DNA from: Caldilineaceae bacterium SB0661_bin_34
GTDB lineage: Bacteria > Chloroflexota > Anaerolineae > Caldilineales > Caldilineaceae
Assembly (NCBI GenBank): GCA_009841145.1
Contig: VXMJ01000019.1
Location: 37,053 to 101,052 of the forward strand
Direction of reading: 5' to 3'
Length of the DNA stretch: 64,000 nt
The notes beneath the pieces are model-generated. The model searched no databases. It had not been told where the DNA came from and saw nothing but the letters and a program-made list of their open reading frames with translations. Of the stretch, positions 51,696 through 60,935 are shown piece after piece. Within the stretch, counting starts at the first letter, position 1. Each line of letters opens with the position of its first letter. Position numbers and translations under genes: made by a program.

Positions 51696-52856
51696 ATGAC
51701 TGCTTCCACAGAAGTCTTTGAGGAAGTCCTGGTTGCCGACCAGGCGGAGCAGGACGATCGGTTTTACTACGCCAGCCAGTGGTCGCTGATCTGGTGGCGT
51801 TTTCGCCGGCACCGCGTGGCCATCGTCTCCACGATACTGCTGTTGCTGCTCTATCTCCTGGCCGTACTGCCGGGATTCTTCAGCCCCTATCTGCCCTCGA
51901 CGCGTTTTGAGAGCTACCAGGAGGCGCCCCCGGTGCGGCTGCACTGGATGGACAAAAGCCCGGAGGGCGGAGGCTTCATTGGACCGCACTACTACGGATA
52001 CGAGAAGACCCTGAACAAGGAGACCTTCAAGTACGAGTTTGCGCCCATCCTGGACAATCCCATCAAGCTGCGGTTGTTCGCGCCGGGTCCGGAATACACG
52101 ATCGTCGGCGACTGGACCTCCACGGTGCATTTCTTCGGCACCGATGTTGAGGAGCCGCCCCCCTTCATGCTGTTCGGTGCGGATCGGCTGGGGCGGGACC
52201 TTCTGAGCCGCACCCTCTACGGGGCCCGCATCTCCCTGTCGATTGGCCTGATTGGCGTGGCCCTGAGTCTGATTCTGGGGGTGATCCTGGGCGGCATTTC
52301 GGGATACTTCGGAGGCTTGGTCGACGAGGTGATCCAGCGTCTTATCGACTTCCTGATCTCCATTCCTCAAATTCCGCTGTGGATGGCCCTGTCGGCGGCC
52401 CTTCCCCGCGATTGGCCGGTGCTCAAGACCTACTTCGCCATTACGATCATTCTGTCCATCCTGGGATGGACCGGCTTGGCGCGCGTGGTGCGGGGCAAGC
52501 TGCTCTCCCTGCGTGAGGAGGATTACGCCATGGCGGCCAAGGCGGCCGGTACCGGGGAGAGCCGTATCATTTTCAAGCACTTGCTGCCCGGCTTTACCAG
52601 CCACCTGATTGTCACGGTCACGTTGGCGGTGCCGACCATGATTCTGGCCGAGACGGCCCTGAGCTTCCTGGGTTTGGGCATTCAGCCGCCGGCCGTGAGT
52701 TGGGGCACGCTGCTCCAGGATGCGCAGGACATCGTGGCGATTGCCCAGCATCCCCACCAGTTGATCCCCGCGGCGTGGGTGATGGCGGCCGTGCTGCTCT
52801 TCAACAACGTCGGCGACGGCCTGCGCGATGCGGCCGATCCGTACTCGGATCACTAG
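51696..52856 (+). CDS. peptide ABC transporter permease (DppC/OppC type), system B
   Basis: 386 residues. A cytosolic N-tail precedes TM1 (AIVSTILLLLLYLLAVLPGFF), followed by an extracytoplasmic insert of about 120 residues that includes YYGYEKTLNKETFKYEF. The canonical core FGADRLGRDLLSRTLYGARISLS follows, then the remaining spans and the EAA helix EDYAMAAKAAGTGESRIIFKH. LSFLGLGIQPPAVSWGTLLQDA is a family hallmark and the C-terminus ends GDGLRDAADPYSDH. Start ATG with CGGAG seven bases upstream. Shorter insert than the system A counterpart. Two ATPase genes follow in the same orientation. Confidence 0.92.
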   Translation: MTASTEVFEEVLVADQAEQDDRFYYASQWSLIWWRFRRHRVAIVSTILLLLLYLLAVLPGFFSPYLPSTRFESYQEAPPVRLHWMDKSPEGGGFIGPHYYGYEKTLNKETFKYEFAPILDNPIKLRLFAPGPEYTIVGDWTSTVHFFGTDVEEPPPFMLFGADRLGRDLLSRTLYGARISLSIGLIGVALSLILGVILGGISGYFGGLVDEVIQRLIDFLISIPQIPLWMALSAALPRDWPVLKTYFAITIILSILGWTGLARVVRGKLLSLREEDYAMAAKAAGTGESRIIFKHLLPGFTSHLIVTVTLAVPTMILAETALSFLGLGIQPPAVSWGTLLQDAQDIVAIAQHPHQLIPAAWVMAAVLLFNNVGDGLRDAADPYSDH

Positions 52857-52868
52857 GAGCGAACCAAC

Positions 52869-53930
52869 GTGTCTGATACCGGGCGCGGCGATCTGCTGCT
52901 TGAAGTTCGCAACCTGCAGGTCCACTTCTACTTGTTCGAGGGAGTGGTCCAGGCCGTCAACGACGTCAGCTTCGACGTGCATCGGGGCCGCACCCTGGGC
53001 ATCATCGGCGAGAGCGGATCCGGCAAGTCCGTGTCGGCCCAGTCGGTGATGGGCATTGTGCCCAGTCCGCCGGCCAAGCAGTTGGCGGGGGAGATCAGGC
53101 TTCACCGGGCAACCCCCGACGGTGGCATCGAGACGGTGGATCTGGGTCGGTTGGATCCCCGCGGGCAGGAGTACCGGGATGTGCGGGGCGGCGAGATCGG
53201 CATGATCTTCCAGGAGCCGATGACCTCCTTCAGTCCCCTGCATACCGTCGGGGATCAGATCGGCGAGGCCATCTTGCTGCACATTCCGGATTCGACCCCG
53301 CAGTCCGCACGGGAACGGACCGTGGACCTGTTGCGGCGGGTTGGCATTCCGCGTCCGGATCGGGCCGTGGACGCCTATCCCCATGAACTGTCGGGCGGCA
53401 TGCGCCAACGGGCCATGATTGCCATGGCGCTGTCCTGTGATCCGGCCCTGCTGATTGCGGACGAACCCACCACCGCGCTGGACGTGACGATTGAGGCCCA
53501 GATCCTGGAGTTGATTCAGGAACTGCAGGATGACCTCAACATGGCCATCATCTACATCAGCCACGATCTGGCGGTCGTGGGCGGTGTGGCCGACGAGGTG
53601 ATGGTGATGTACCTGGGACTGGTCATGGAACATGCGGACGCGGAGACCATCTTCGACGAACCGCTCCATCCGTACACCCGGGCCCTGTGGCAGTCCATCC
53701 CCAAGATCGATGGACCGCTGGAACAGCTGGTGCCGATTTCCGGCAACATCCCAAACCCCTTTGCCGTGCACAAGGGCTGTCCCTTCTACGCTCGGTGCAC
53801 CGAGCGCATACAAGGAGTTTGTGACGAGTCGCCGCCGCCAGTGCTGGAACCGAGACAGGGCCACACGGTTCGCTGTTTCCTGTATGCGGACGATGTGGAT
53901 TTGGCCTCGAATGGTGCGGCAGGTGACTGA
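52869..53930 (+). CDS. peptide ABC transporter ATP-binding protein (DppD/OppD type), system B
   Basis: 353 residues. Walker [17 protein letters not shown], signature [17 protein letters not shown], Walker [15 protein letters not shown], switch His in [11 protein letters not shown]. The insertion [19 protein letters not shown] between Walker A and the Q-loop ([12 protein letters not shown]) is somewhat longer than usual. The C-terminal oligopeptide extension has [15 protein letters not shown] and [15 protein letters not shown], four-Cys type. GTG start with AGGAG ten bases upstream. Sits 12 bases after the DppC-type gene and two bases before the F-type ATPase gene. Confidence 0.92.
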   Translation: MSDTGRGDLLLEVRNLQVHFYLFEGVVQAVNDVSFDVHRGRTLGIIGESGSGKSVSAQSVMGIVPSPPAKQLAGEIRLHRATPDGGIETVDLGRLDPRGQEYRDVRGGEIGMIFQEPMTSFSPLHTVGDQIGEAILLHIPDSTPQSARERTVDLLRRVGIPRPDRAVDAYPHELSGGMRQRAMIAMALSCDPALLIADEPTTALDVTIEAQILELIQELQDDLNMAIIYISHDLAVVGGVADEVMVMYLGLVMEHADAETIFDEPLHPYTRALWQSIPKIDGPLEQLVPISGNIPNPFAVHKGCPFYARCTERIQGVCDESPPPVLEPRQGHTVRCFLYADDVDLASNGAAGD

Positions 53931-53932
53931 TC

Positions 53933-55003
53933 ATGGCGGATGTGATGCAGACCACATCAGGGGCCAACGGGGCGGCCGCGGGCGAGTTGCTGCAGGTGGA
54001 GGGCCTGAGCAAGTACTTTCCCATCACCAAGGGGTTCCTGCGCCGGGTGATCGGCTTCACCAAGGCTGTCCACGACGTGTCGTTCACGCTGGCCAACGGT
54101 GAAACCCTGGGCGTGGTGGGTGAGAGCGGCTGCGGCAAGACCACGCTGGGCCGCACCATTCTGCAGTTGTATGACATGACGGCCGGGTCCGTCAGGATCA
54201 ACCTGGACGAAGGCCAGCTGGATGTCGGCAGCCTGACTCCGGAAGAGCGGAAGCTGTTCCGGCGCCGGGCCCAGATGATCTTCCAGGATCCCTTCGCTTC
54301 GCTTAATCCCCGCATGAACATCCTGGAGACCGTGGGCGAGCCGCTACTGGTCAACGGCGTGGCCAAGGGCACGGAGCTCGAGCAGCGGGTGGCCCGCATC
54401 ATTGAACAGGTGGGCTTGCGGGTGGAGCATCTGCGTCGCTATCCCCACAGCTTCAGTGGCGGGCAACGGCAGCGGATTGGTATTGCCCGGGCTTTGGTGG
54501 TAAACCCGCGTCTGGTGATCGCGGATGAGCCGGTTTCCGCTTTGGACGTGTCGATTCAGGCGCAGATCCTGAATCTGTTGCAGGAGTTGCAGGGAGAGTT
54601 TCATCTGACCTACATGTTCGTGTCGCACGACATGAGCGTGATTCGCTACATCTGCGACCGCATTGCGGTCATGTACGCCGGGCGGCTGGTGGAACTGGGC
54701 CCCAAGGATGAACTGCTCGAGCGACCTCGCCATCCCTACACGGCCCTGCTGCTGGCAGCCGTGCCGCGCACGGCCAAGGGAAGCCGGGGCAAGCGGCTGG
54801 TGACGGCCGGCGAACCACCGGATCCCGCCAATCTGCCGACCGGCTGCGTCTTTCAGGAACGCTGTGTGCACGTGCAGGACATCTGCCGGGAGGAGGATCC
54901 ACCGCAGGTGTCCATGTCCGACAGGCACTTTGCAGCCTGCCACTTTGCCAAGGACCTCAATCTGGACGGTATCACGGTCGCACCGGTTACGCTCTCGGCC
55001 TGA
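53933..55003 (+). CDS. peptide ABC transporter ATP-binding protein (DppF/OppF type), system B
   Basis: 356 residues. Starts ATG 53933, two bases after the D-type gene. YFPITKGFLRRVIGFTKAVH is the F-type opening. Walker A GESGCGKTTLGRTI, Q-loop MIFQDPFASLNPRM, signature FSGGQRQRIGIARALV, Walker B LVIADEPVSALDVS, switch FVSHDMSVIRY. The C-terminal extension contains HPYTALLLAAVPRT and CVFQERCVHVQDIC. It completes the five-subunit system B. The non-equivalent D and F ATPases likely form the heterodimer under the DppB-DppC channel. Confidence 0.92.
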   Translation: MADVMQTTSGANGAAAGELLQVEGLSKYFPITKGFLRRVIGFTKAVHDVSFTLANGETLGVVGESGCGKTTLGRTILQLYDMTAGSVRINLDEGQLDVGSLTPEERKLFRRRAQMIFQDPFASLNPRMNILETVGEPLLVNGVAKGTELEQRVARIIEQVGLRVEHLRRYPHSFSGGQRQRIGIARALVVNPRLVIADEPVSALDVSIQAQILNLLQELQGEFHLTYMFVSHDMSVIRYICDRIAVMYAGRLVELGPKDELLERPRHPYTALLLAAVPRTAKGSRGKRLVTAGEPPDPANLPTGCVFQERCVHVQDICREEDPPQVSMSDRHFAACHFAKDLNLDGITVAPVTLSA

Positions 55004-55024
55004 AGTCTGCTGTATTATGTGGAC

Positions 55025-55489
55025 ATGGTCCTTGATTCATTGTCAAGTCGGCGCAGCGTCGGCTTCCATGTCCTGACCTACGTCTACCTGCTCCTGAGCT
55101 TTGCGGGCGGGTTTCTGGCGGCCTGGACCCTGCGCGACGCGGTTCGCCTAATCCTGACCAGCCAGGAACTGGACCGGTACCTGATCCACGGCACCGTTCT
55201 CTTTACCACCTTTGCGGTGGTCGGGGTTTGCACGCTGGTTTTTCTGGTGGTGGCGGAGCACTACTACCGGACCTCGCCCGATTTGCGTAGCCAGTTCAGA
55301 CGGTTTCTGGGAATTGTGTCCATCCCGTTGCTGGTGGCCGGTACCGCCCACCTGGTTCAGTTTCTGATTTCGCTCCTGGTGTTTGATTATTTGGATCAGG
55401 TCGGCTTGCTGTGGGCCCTTGTGGAGTGGGCGCTCGGCATTTGGGTACTTGTCTTGCGGTCGCGTCGGACCGGGGACTTGACGACCTGA
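55025..55489 (+). CDS. small four-span membrane protein, function unknown
   Basis: About 154 residues, with four hydrophobic segments: VLTYVYLLLSFAGGFLAAW, TVLFTTFAVVGVCTLVFLVV, FLGIVSIPLLVAGTAHLVQF and LLWALVEWALGIWVLVL, separated by short charged loops (EHYYRTSPDLRSQFRR). No family was recognised. It begins shortly after the system B F-type ATPase gene, so it may be the tail of that operon. GTG at 55019 is an alternative start two codons earlier; neither has a clear ribosome-binding site. Confidence 0.6.
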   Translation: MVLDSLSSRRSVGFHVLTYVYLLLSFAGGFLAAWTLRDAVRLILTSQELDRYLIHGTVLFTTFAVVGVCTLVFLVVAEHYYRTSPDLRSQFRRFLGIVSIPLLVAGTAHLVQFLISLLVFDYLDQVGLLWALVEWALGIWVLVLRSRRTGDLTT

Positions 55490-55647
55490 TCCATTGACTG
55501 CGGGGCATCGATCTCAAGGGATGCTCGCGGACATGCTGTATCCCTGGCAGTTGGCCGTTGAGGGTGCCTATGCATGCTCCGGTGGTGATTTCAGTGTCGG
55601 CATGCTGGTCGCCTTGGACAGCATGTTCGGGCTGGCTGACGACGGTT

Positions 55648-57399
55648 TCACTCGGGTCGGTATCGGACACAGACAGCATGTTCTACGGCGGGTGGTTCCG
55701 TTCCGGTACCGGGGGCGAAGTTGAGGCCCAGCGCGACCACTCGGCGGCTTCCGCCGAAATGCCGACGGCCGTAGTCGTGGGTCCGAATTTGGTCTAGGGC
55801 CGTCTGCGGGGACTCGCCATACTTGAATTCCATGACGCAGACATGCTCGGGGAACCGGATCTCCATGTCGGAGCGGCCACCACCCTGGTGTACTTCCGAC
55901 TGGAACTCTACCTGCATCAGCTGGCACAGGACGTGCAGCACGAGGTGGCAGTCCGTCTCGCGGCACAGTTTCTCGCTGGGGATGCCGGCCAGGAAGGTGT
56001 GGAGGAGATCGCAGAACCCCTTGTAGCCCTCATCGGCCAGTGCGCGGTGCATGGCCCGCATGGTCCGCGGGTCGGGTGGCTGCCGGTAGGTCTCCAGCAG
56101 TTCATGGTTGTAGGTACGTCGGACTTCATCGTTGGGATAGTCGAGGTACAGGTCGCCACCGGTGTCTTGGCGCAGGGTGTAGTAGCCAGTCTGAACCATG
56201 AGGGAGACGAAGTTGACCCTGTCCAGGTTATAAGTGGTGCTCATCAGGCTTTCCCAGGGGGGTGGGTCCGTGGGCAGGGGATACTGCCCCTCCTTCATGA
56301 GACGGATCAGGAACATGGGGTTGCCGGAGACGGCCCAATGGTTGGGCCATCCGGTGACCTTCCACCATTCCGCATGGTTGGGATCCTGTAGGTCCCGGAG
56401 ACAGCAGGCCAGGGTGAAGGGGTTGTAGACGCTCTCGCTGTTGCCGGGGAGACTGAAGTGATAGCCGTTGTAGTGGCGGCGTATCTGGTCCATCAGTTCC
56501 TTGAGGGATAGATCAAGGTGGACGGCAGCCGTGGTGAGGTGGGGTTCCAATGCAGTTCGGGCCTCCCGTTCGGTGAAGCCGCAGAGGGTGGCGTAGGCGG
56601 GTTCCCAGGAGATGTCGCGCAGGTTGTTGAGGACCGAGAACAGGCTGACGCGGGCGAAGCGGGTGATGCCGGTGACGAAGACGAAGTGCAGGTCGGATTC
56701 GAGGCTCTTGAGCCTGACGTAGAAGTTGCGCAGGACATCCAGGATCGGTTCGGGGTCCGTGTCCTTGCCCAAGAGGTGCACCAGGGGCGCGTCGTACTCG
56801 TCGACCAGGACGACGGGATTGGCTCCGTAGCGCGCCTTGAGCCGGCCCACCAAATCCTCCAGGCGCTGGGCCGGGCTGACCGCCGGAACGGAGGGGAAGG
56901 TGACGGCACCGGATTCATCCACGGGTTCCAGTCCGACGTTGATGCCGCGGCGGTTCCACAGGGTGTATTGGCCGCCCAGCATCTCCAGCAGGTTGGCCTT
57001 CAGTTCCTCCGGAGAGTCTGCGGGGGTGTTGGCCATGTTCAGGCGCACGACCGGATGGAACCCCCGGCTCTCAGCGGCATCCGCTGCGGTCGTGCCGCGG
57101 AACAGTTCCGCCTTGCTCTGGGTTGGCGGTGGGTTGTGGCCGTTCAGGTAGCGGGGATCAACCGGCACCTCTCCCTGGAAGAAGGCCTCCAGGGTCGTTA
57201 CCAGCAGGGACTTGCCAAAGCGCCGAGGACGGGCCAGGAACACGTATGGGTTCCGAAGTGTTGGAGCATCCTCGGATTCGGGAGCCAGGAGAGACCGGAA
57301 GTGGTGGGTCTTGTCGATGTACAGGCCTCCGCCGCGCCGGATCTGCAAGAACTCGGACCGCCCTGGGTTAAGGGAAGGCATGGAACTTGCAGAGGACAT
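55648..57399 (-). CDS. AAA-ATPase-like / PD-(D/E)XK nuclease family protein (DUF1703 type)
   Basis: 583 residues. The N-terminal AAA-ATPase-like domain begins FLQIRRGGGLYIDKT and has a P-loop-like RPRRFGKSLLVTTLEAFF and a Walker-B-like VVLVDEYDAPLVHL, followed by FVFVTGITRFARVSLFS. The C-terminal part carries a PD-(D/E)XK core, GGGRSDMEIRFPEHVCVMEFKYG, with the acidic and E-x-K residues in place. This two-domain pairing is a large, mostly uncharacterised family found in multi-copy in many anaerobes and symbiont genomes, with suggested mobile or toxin-like roles. Start ATG 57399; an internal ATG at 57381 is possible. It marks the start of the accessory region. Confidence 0.82.
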   Translation of the reverse strand: MSSASSMPSLNPGRSEFLQIRRGGGLYIDKTHHFRSLLAPESEDAPTLRNPYVFLARPRRFGKSLLVTTLEAFFQGEVPVDPRYLNGHNPPPTQSKAELFRGTTAADAAESRGFHPVVRLNMANTPADSPEELKANLLEMLGGQYTLWNRRGINVGLEPVDESGAVTFPSVPAVSPAQRLEDLVGRLKARYGANPVVLVDEYDAPLVHLLGKDTDPEPILDVLRNFYVRLKSLESDLHFVFVTGITRFARVSLFSVLNNLRDISWEPAYATLCGFTEREARTALEPHLTTAAVHLDLSLKELMDQIRRHYNGYHFSLPGNSESVYNPFTLACCLRDLQDPNHAEWWKVTGWPNHWAVSGNPMFLIRLMKEGQYPLPTDPPPWESLMSTTYNLDRVNFVSLMVQTGYYTLRQDTGGDLYLDYPNDEVRRTYNHELLETYRQPPDPRTMRAMHRALADEGYKGFCDLLHTFLAGIPSEKLCRETDCHLVLHVLCQLMQVEFQSEVHQGGGRSDMEIRFPEHVCVMEFKYGESPQTALDQIRTHDYGRRHFGGSRRVVALGLNFAPGTGTEPPAVEHAVCVRYRPE

Positions 57400-57598
57400 G
57401 ACGATGTTCGCTTCGGCTACGGGCTGGATGCCCGGATCCTACACTGAAACCAACGGCTGATGCACGAGTGTTCCGCGCTTCGGGCATCGGTGTACAACCG
57501 GCTGCATCACAATGTTCAAAGTGTCCCTGCCCGCGCGTGTCCTATCTTGCAGGCGCAGGCAATCGACTGAACTTCAGACCTGCCATGATCCAAGCAAC

Positions 57599-58946
57599 AT
57601 GAACGCCCACGACCTTCTTCACCGACTGTCCGACGAGGAGATGCGGAGGTATCTGACCGAGGGCTATCTGGTCCTGAAGTCCGGTTTGCCCCAGGATGTG
57701 CACGACCACATCCGTGATCGGTGCGAGGAGATCTTCTCGACGACGGGCAATCCGAGCAACGAAATCCTGGAGATGAATCCGGTGCTTCGGCTGGTGTTTG
57801 CGGACCCGGTGGTCAAGGGCGCGTTGATTTCCATCCTGGGAGACGGCTACTTCATGCACCCGCATCGGCATTGCCATCAAAACAGATCGGGTACCCCGGC
57901 CCAAGCCAACCACAAGGATTCCTACGAGGAGGACGTCAATGTTCATCACCATCGCTCCCGATGGGCCATGGCCATGTACTACCCGCAGGATGTCACCGCC
58001 GACATGGGTCCTACCGGGGTGACGTCCGGCAGCCAGTACTTCAGTTCACCGGAATCATTGGCCGGCCACAAGGAATTGGGAGTGACCGGCGAGGCCGGCA
58101 CCGTCATCTTGGTTCATTACGATGTTTGGCACCGGGCCCTGCGCCAATCACTCGGGCCGCAATCGGTACATGCTCAAGTTTCTGTTTTGCCGTGCCACCG
58201 AACCCACTGCCCCCGCCTGGAACAATCGGGAAGAGGAATGGCAGGTGCCCGCAGGTCGGGAGCAGGACCCTTTGGAACCCCTGTGGCGAGCCATGTGGAA
58301 TTGGAATCGGGGACAACCCGTTGCGACAGGGAAACGGGAACACGGGGATGCCGCCTTGTCGGATCTGCTGGCCGGTTCAGAGGCGGAGCGGTTGAAGGCG
58401 GCCTACACCATTGGACTGCATGCCTTCGACCAGCACGATGAGGTTTTCCGTTTATGGCTTGCCGAAGCGGATGAGGCGGAGGTTCGGGCTCAGCGGCGGG
58501 AACACACGAGTCCCTGTGAGCACATGTTCGGCTATCTGTTGGCGAGCCAAGGGGCTGCCGGATTGGTCCTGTTGGAAGAGGCCTTGGGGGCCGAGGACTG
58601 GCGCATCAGGGGCAGCGCGGTTGATGCCGCGGGAGACATGGGCAACGAGGCCCGATCCTTGGTCCCGCATGTGACCACCATGGCCAGTGATCCGTCTCCT
58701 TGGGTTCGGTGCAACGCCGTCGAAGCCTTGGGTGTGTTGGGCGATGCCAGAGATGACGTGACGACAATCCTAGGCCAGGCTCTTTATGACGAGGATTACC
58801 TTGTGGGTCACAACGCCGCCTTGGCGCTACGCAAACTGGGCACTGCCAGCGGTGCTGCCATCGACATGTTGCTTAAGGCTTCCACCCATGGGGAACTCTA
58901 CCGACGGAAGAATGCCCTGATGGCGTTGGAAGTCCTACTGGAATGA
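57599..58946 (+). pseudogene. PhyH dioxygenase-HEAT repeat fusion, frameshifted
   Basis: Starting at ATG 57599, the first frame encodes a phytanoyl-CoA dioxygenase-like domain: EGYLVLKSGLPQDVHDHI, a HxD-type metal site (His105, Asp107 in NHKDSYEEDV), MAMYYPQDVTADMGPTGVTSG, and VHYDVWHRA with the distal His. Family continuity then jumps to the next frame (ANHSGRNRYMLKFLFCRATEP) at GGGCCC, about 58137; removing one C there restores WHRACANHSGRNRYM. The rest is about 270 residues ending in HEAT-like repeats (GSAVDAAGDMGNEARSLVPHV, CNAVEALGVLGDARDDV). Corrected length is 448 residues. It could be a real mutation or a sequencing/assembly error. Substrate unknown. Confidence 0.75.
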
Positions 58947-59000
58947 TTGTCTCTGTTTGATCCGACCCCTGCATGACTTTAGAAATTGAAGTCCGTTCTC

Positions 59001-60446
59001 TCAGCTGCGTACTTCTCCTGCCAACTCCTCCCTGCCAAAACGCTCAATCGTCTCCAGTGTCTCGCGTACATCGTCCCAGGTGGTGGTGTGGTTGAGAATA
59101 CACAGGCGTAGGGAGAATGTGCCGTGGAGCAGTGTGGAAGACACAAAGGCATCATCGTCCCAGAAGAGACGAGCGAGAATGGTTCGGTTCACCTGTTCCA
59201 GTGATTCCTCGCTTCGGTGAGCGTCGGTGGGGTTGATCCGAAGGCACACTATTCCCAACGACGCGGGAGTCAGGCTCTCCAGGATTGGGCTGGCGTGGAC
59301 GAATTCTTCCGCTTGGCTGGCCAGTTCCATGCCTTTGGCTACCGCCCGCCGGAACGCAGCCATCCCGAATGTCTGGATTGACGCCCAAACTTTCAGGGCG
59401 CGTACCGAGCGACTCAGTTGCAGACCACGATCCACGAAGTTGGGATGGTCCTTCCCCCAAACCGTATCCTGGAGGATATCGGGGTGTACGGCGAAGGCTT
59501 TCTCCAAGGTGCTTCCGTCCTTCACCAGCAAACTTCCGGCTTCATACGGCTGAAACAGCCATTTGTGGGCATCCAGTCCGATCGAATCCGCACGTTCCAT
59601 CCCTTGCAAGAGCTTCCTGCCTTCTTCGGTCAAGACTGCGAACCCTCCGTACGAGGCATCGACGTGCATCCAGATCTTTTCTTCTTCACAGAAATCGGCC
59701 ATCGTCTCCAAGGGGTCTATAGCGCCTGTGCTGGATGTTCCGGCGGTGGCACATACGGCAAGCGGATTGAAACCTGCTGCCCGGTCGGCTTGAACGGCCC
59801 TGGCAAGTGCTTCCATGTCCAGCCGAAAGTTTTCGTCACTGGGCACCATGCGGATGCACTCCCGCCGTACGCCAATGATCATGGCCGCTCGACTGAGGGC
59901 GGAGTGGCTTTGGTCACTCATGTACACGGTCGCCCGTTCCGGATTGCCGGCGGCCTCTCTGGCTGCCACAAAGGCATCCAGACTGGCGGCCGATCCTCCA
60001 CTCGTGAAAAGCCCGCCCGCCCCCTCGGGATAACCAATCCAGCGGCGAAACCAGTCGATGACCACCAACTCAAGCTGGCTCGGACCACTGGATGTCAACC
60101 ATGTGCATTGGTTGACCTGGTGTCCGGCCACCATGAAATCGGCCAGCACGCCGGGCCAGGTAGGGGAAGATGGAATAAAACCAAAGAAACGGGGATGGTC
60201 AATCCGGGCTGCGAACGGGAGGATCTTGTGTGCAGCCCGTTCAAAGACTTCCTTTGGGGATTGGCCTTCCTCCGGAGGCTCGGCCAGCAATTGGTCCTCA
60301 AGTTCCAGCCGGAAGTCGCCATCCCAGGCCGGTTCCCGACTCAGGTTGCCGACCCGTTCCATCACCAGTTCGGTGACCAGGTGGGCAAGACTGCGCATCT
60401 CCTCCTCCGTCATCTGGAGGTCGAGGTTGTTTTTCAATGAATTCAT
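59001..60446 (-). CDS. PLP-dependent group II decarboxylase (aromatic-amino-acid decarboxylase family)
   Basis: 481 residues from the ATG complementary to 60444-60446. The PLP Lys is residue 295 in GLDAHKWLFQPYEAG. Other family landmarks are HPRFFGFIPSSPTWPGVLADF, GLFTSGGSAASLDAFVAARE, VCATAGTSSTGAIDPL and WMHVDASYGGFAVL, where the His and Asp stack on and bind PLP. This is the tyrosine/DOPA/tryptophan or phenylacetaldehyde-forming group; the substrate cannot be read from sequence. An upstream in-frame start at 60560 would add a non-family stretch. Convergent with the PhyH-HEAT gene 54 bases away. A 10-bp perfect inverted repeat lies about 113 bases upstream. Confidence 0.9.
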   Translation of the reverse strand: MNSLKNNLDLQMTEEEMRSLAHLVTELVMERVGNLSREPAWDGDFRLELEDQLLAEPPEEGQSPKEVFERAAHKILPFAARIDHPRFFGFIPSSPTWPGVLADFMVAGHQVNQCTWLTSSGPSQLELVVIDWFRRWIGYPEGAGGLFTSGGSAASLDAFVAAREAAGNPERATVYMSDQSHSALSRAAMIIGVRRECIRMVPSDENFRLDMEALARAVQADRAAGFNPLAVCATAGTSSTGAIDPLETMADFCEEEKIWMHVDASYGGFAVLTEEGRKLLQGMERADSIGLDAHKWLFQPYEAGSLLVKDGSTLEKAFAVHPDILQDTVWGKDHPNFVDRGLQLSRSVRALKVWASIQTFGMAAFRRAVAKGMELASQAEEFVHASPILESLTPASLGIVCLRINPTDAHRSEESLEQVNRTILARLFWDDDAFVSSTLLHGTFSLRLCILNHTTTWDDVRETLETIERFGREELAGEVRS

Positions 60447-60935
60447 GATTGTTTCATTGTGAGGTGTCGGGCCTGATTCAACCCCAATGAACTCCACCTT
60501 GATCCCTGCTGTCCCAAGGCTCGCTGTTGACCCGTGTCCCCCTGATTTTACTGGAACCATCGGGGCACACCCGTCGATCCTTGTTCCCGTGCCCCGATCC
60601 GGTGGCAGCGGTTTCGACTATGGGGGGATGCTCTTCAAAGAACCGAGCAGGTTGGTCGAGTGGACGACTTTTTCGGCACCTGAACGGAAACATCAATCCG
60701 GCGCGCAGCCTGCGGCATTTGGTGGCCGACAACTGTCGGCTATGTGAATGCCTGAATGGCATCAACACGTCGTTTGCGCGAGGGTTTCCGGATCACCCGC
60801 GGTAACGGATTGACTGTCCAACATTCGGCCCAAGATCCGCTACTTTGGTAAGTCGAACAATCTTCTGAAGACTGTTGCTTCTGTCCTGAGTGCGATGAGT
60901 TGGACGCCTCTGACAGGGACAGTGCCTTTACTCGT
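60447..60935. other. 489-bp gap between decarboxylase gene and tnpB remnant
   Basis: No gene. Contains the inverted repeat at 60559-60598. The right side may include further decayed element sequence, but it could not be aligned by eye to anything in the window. Confidence 0.4.
60559..60598. repeat. 10-bp perfect inverted repeat with 20-base loop
   Basis: ATCGGGGCAC (60559-60568) and GTGCCCCGAT (60589-60598) are perfect complements. Located upstream of the minus-strand decarboxylase gene; an operator, a leader hairpin, or part of an element end. Confidence 0.55.

Noticed and set aside
48410..53864. Very long open frames on the minus strand (48410-50650 and 51654-53864)
   Set aside because: They are antisense to clear binding-protein and transporter genes, have Gly/His/Gln/Val-rich low-information translations, and arise from high GC at third positions.
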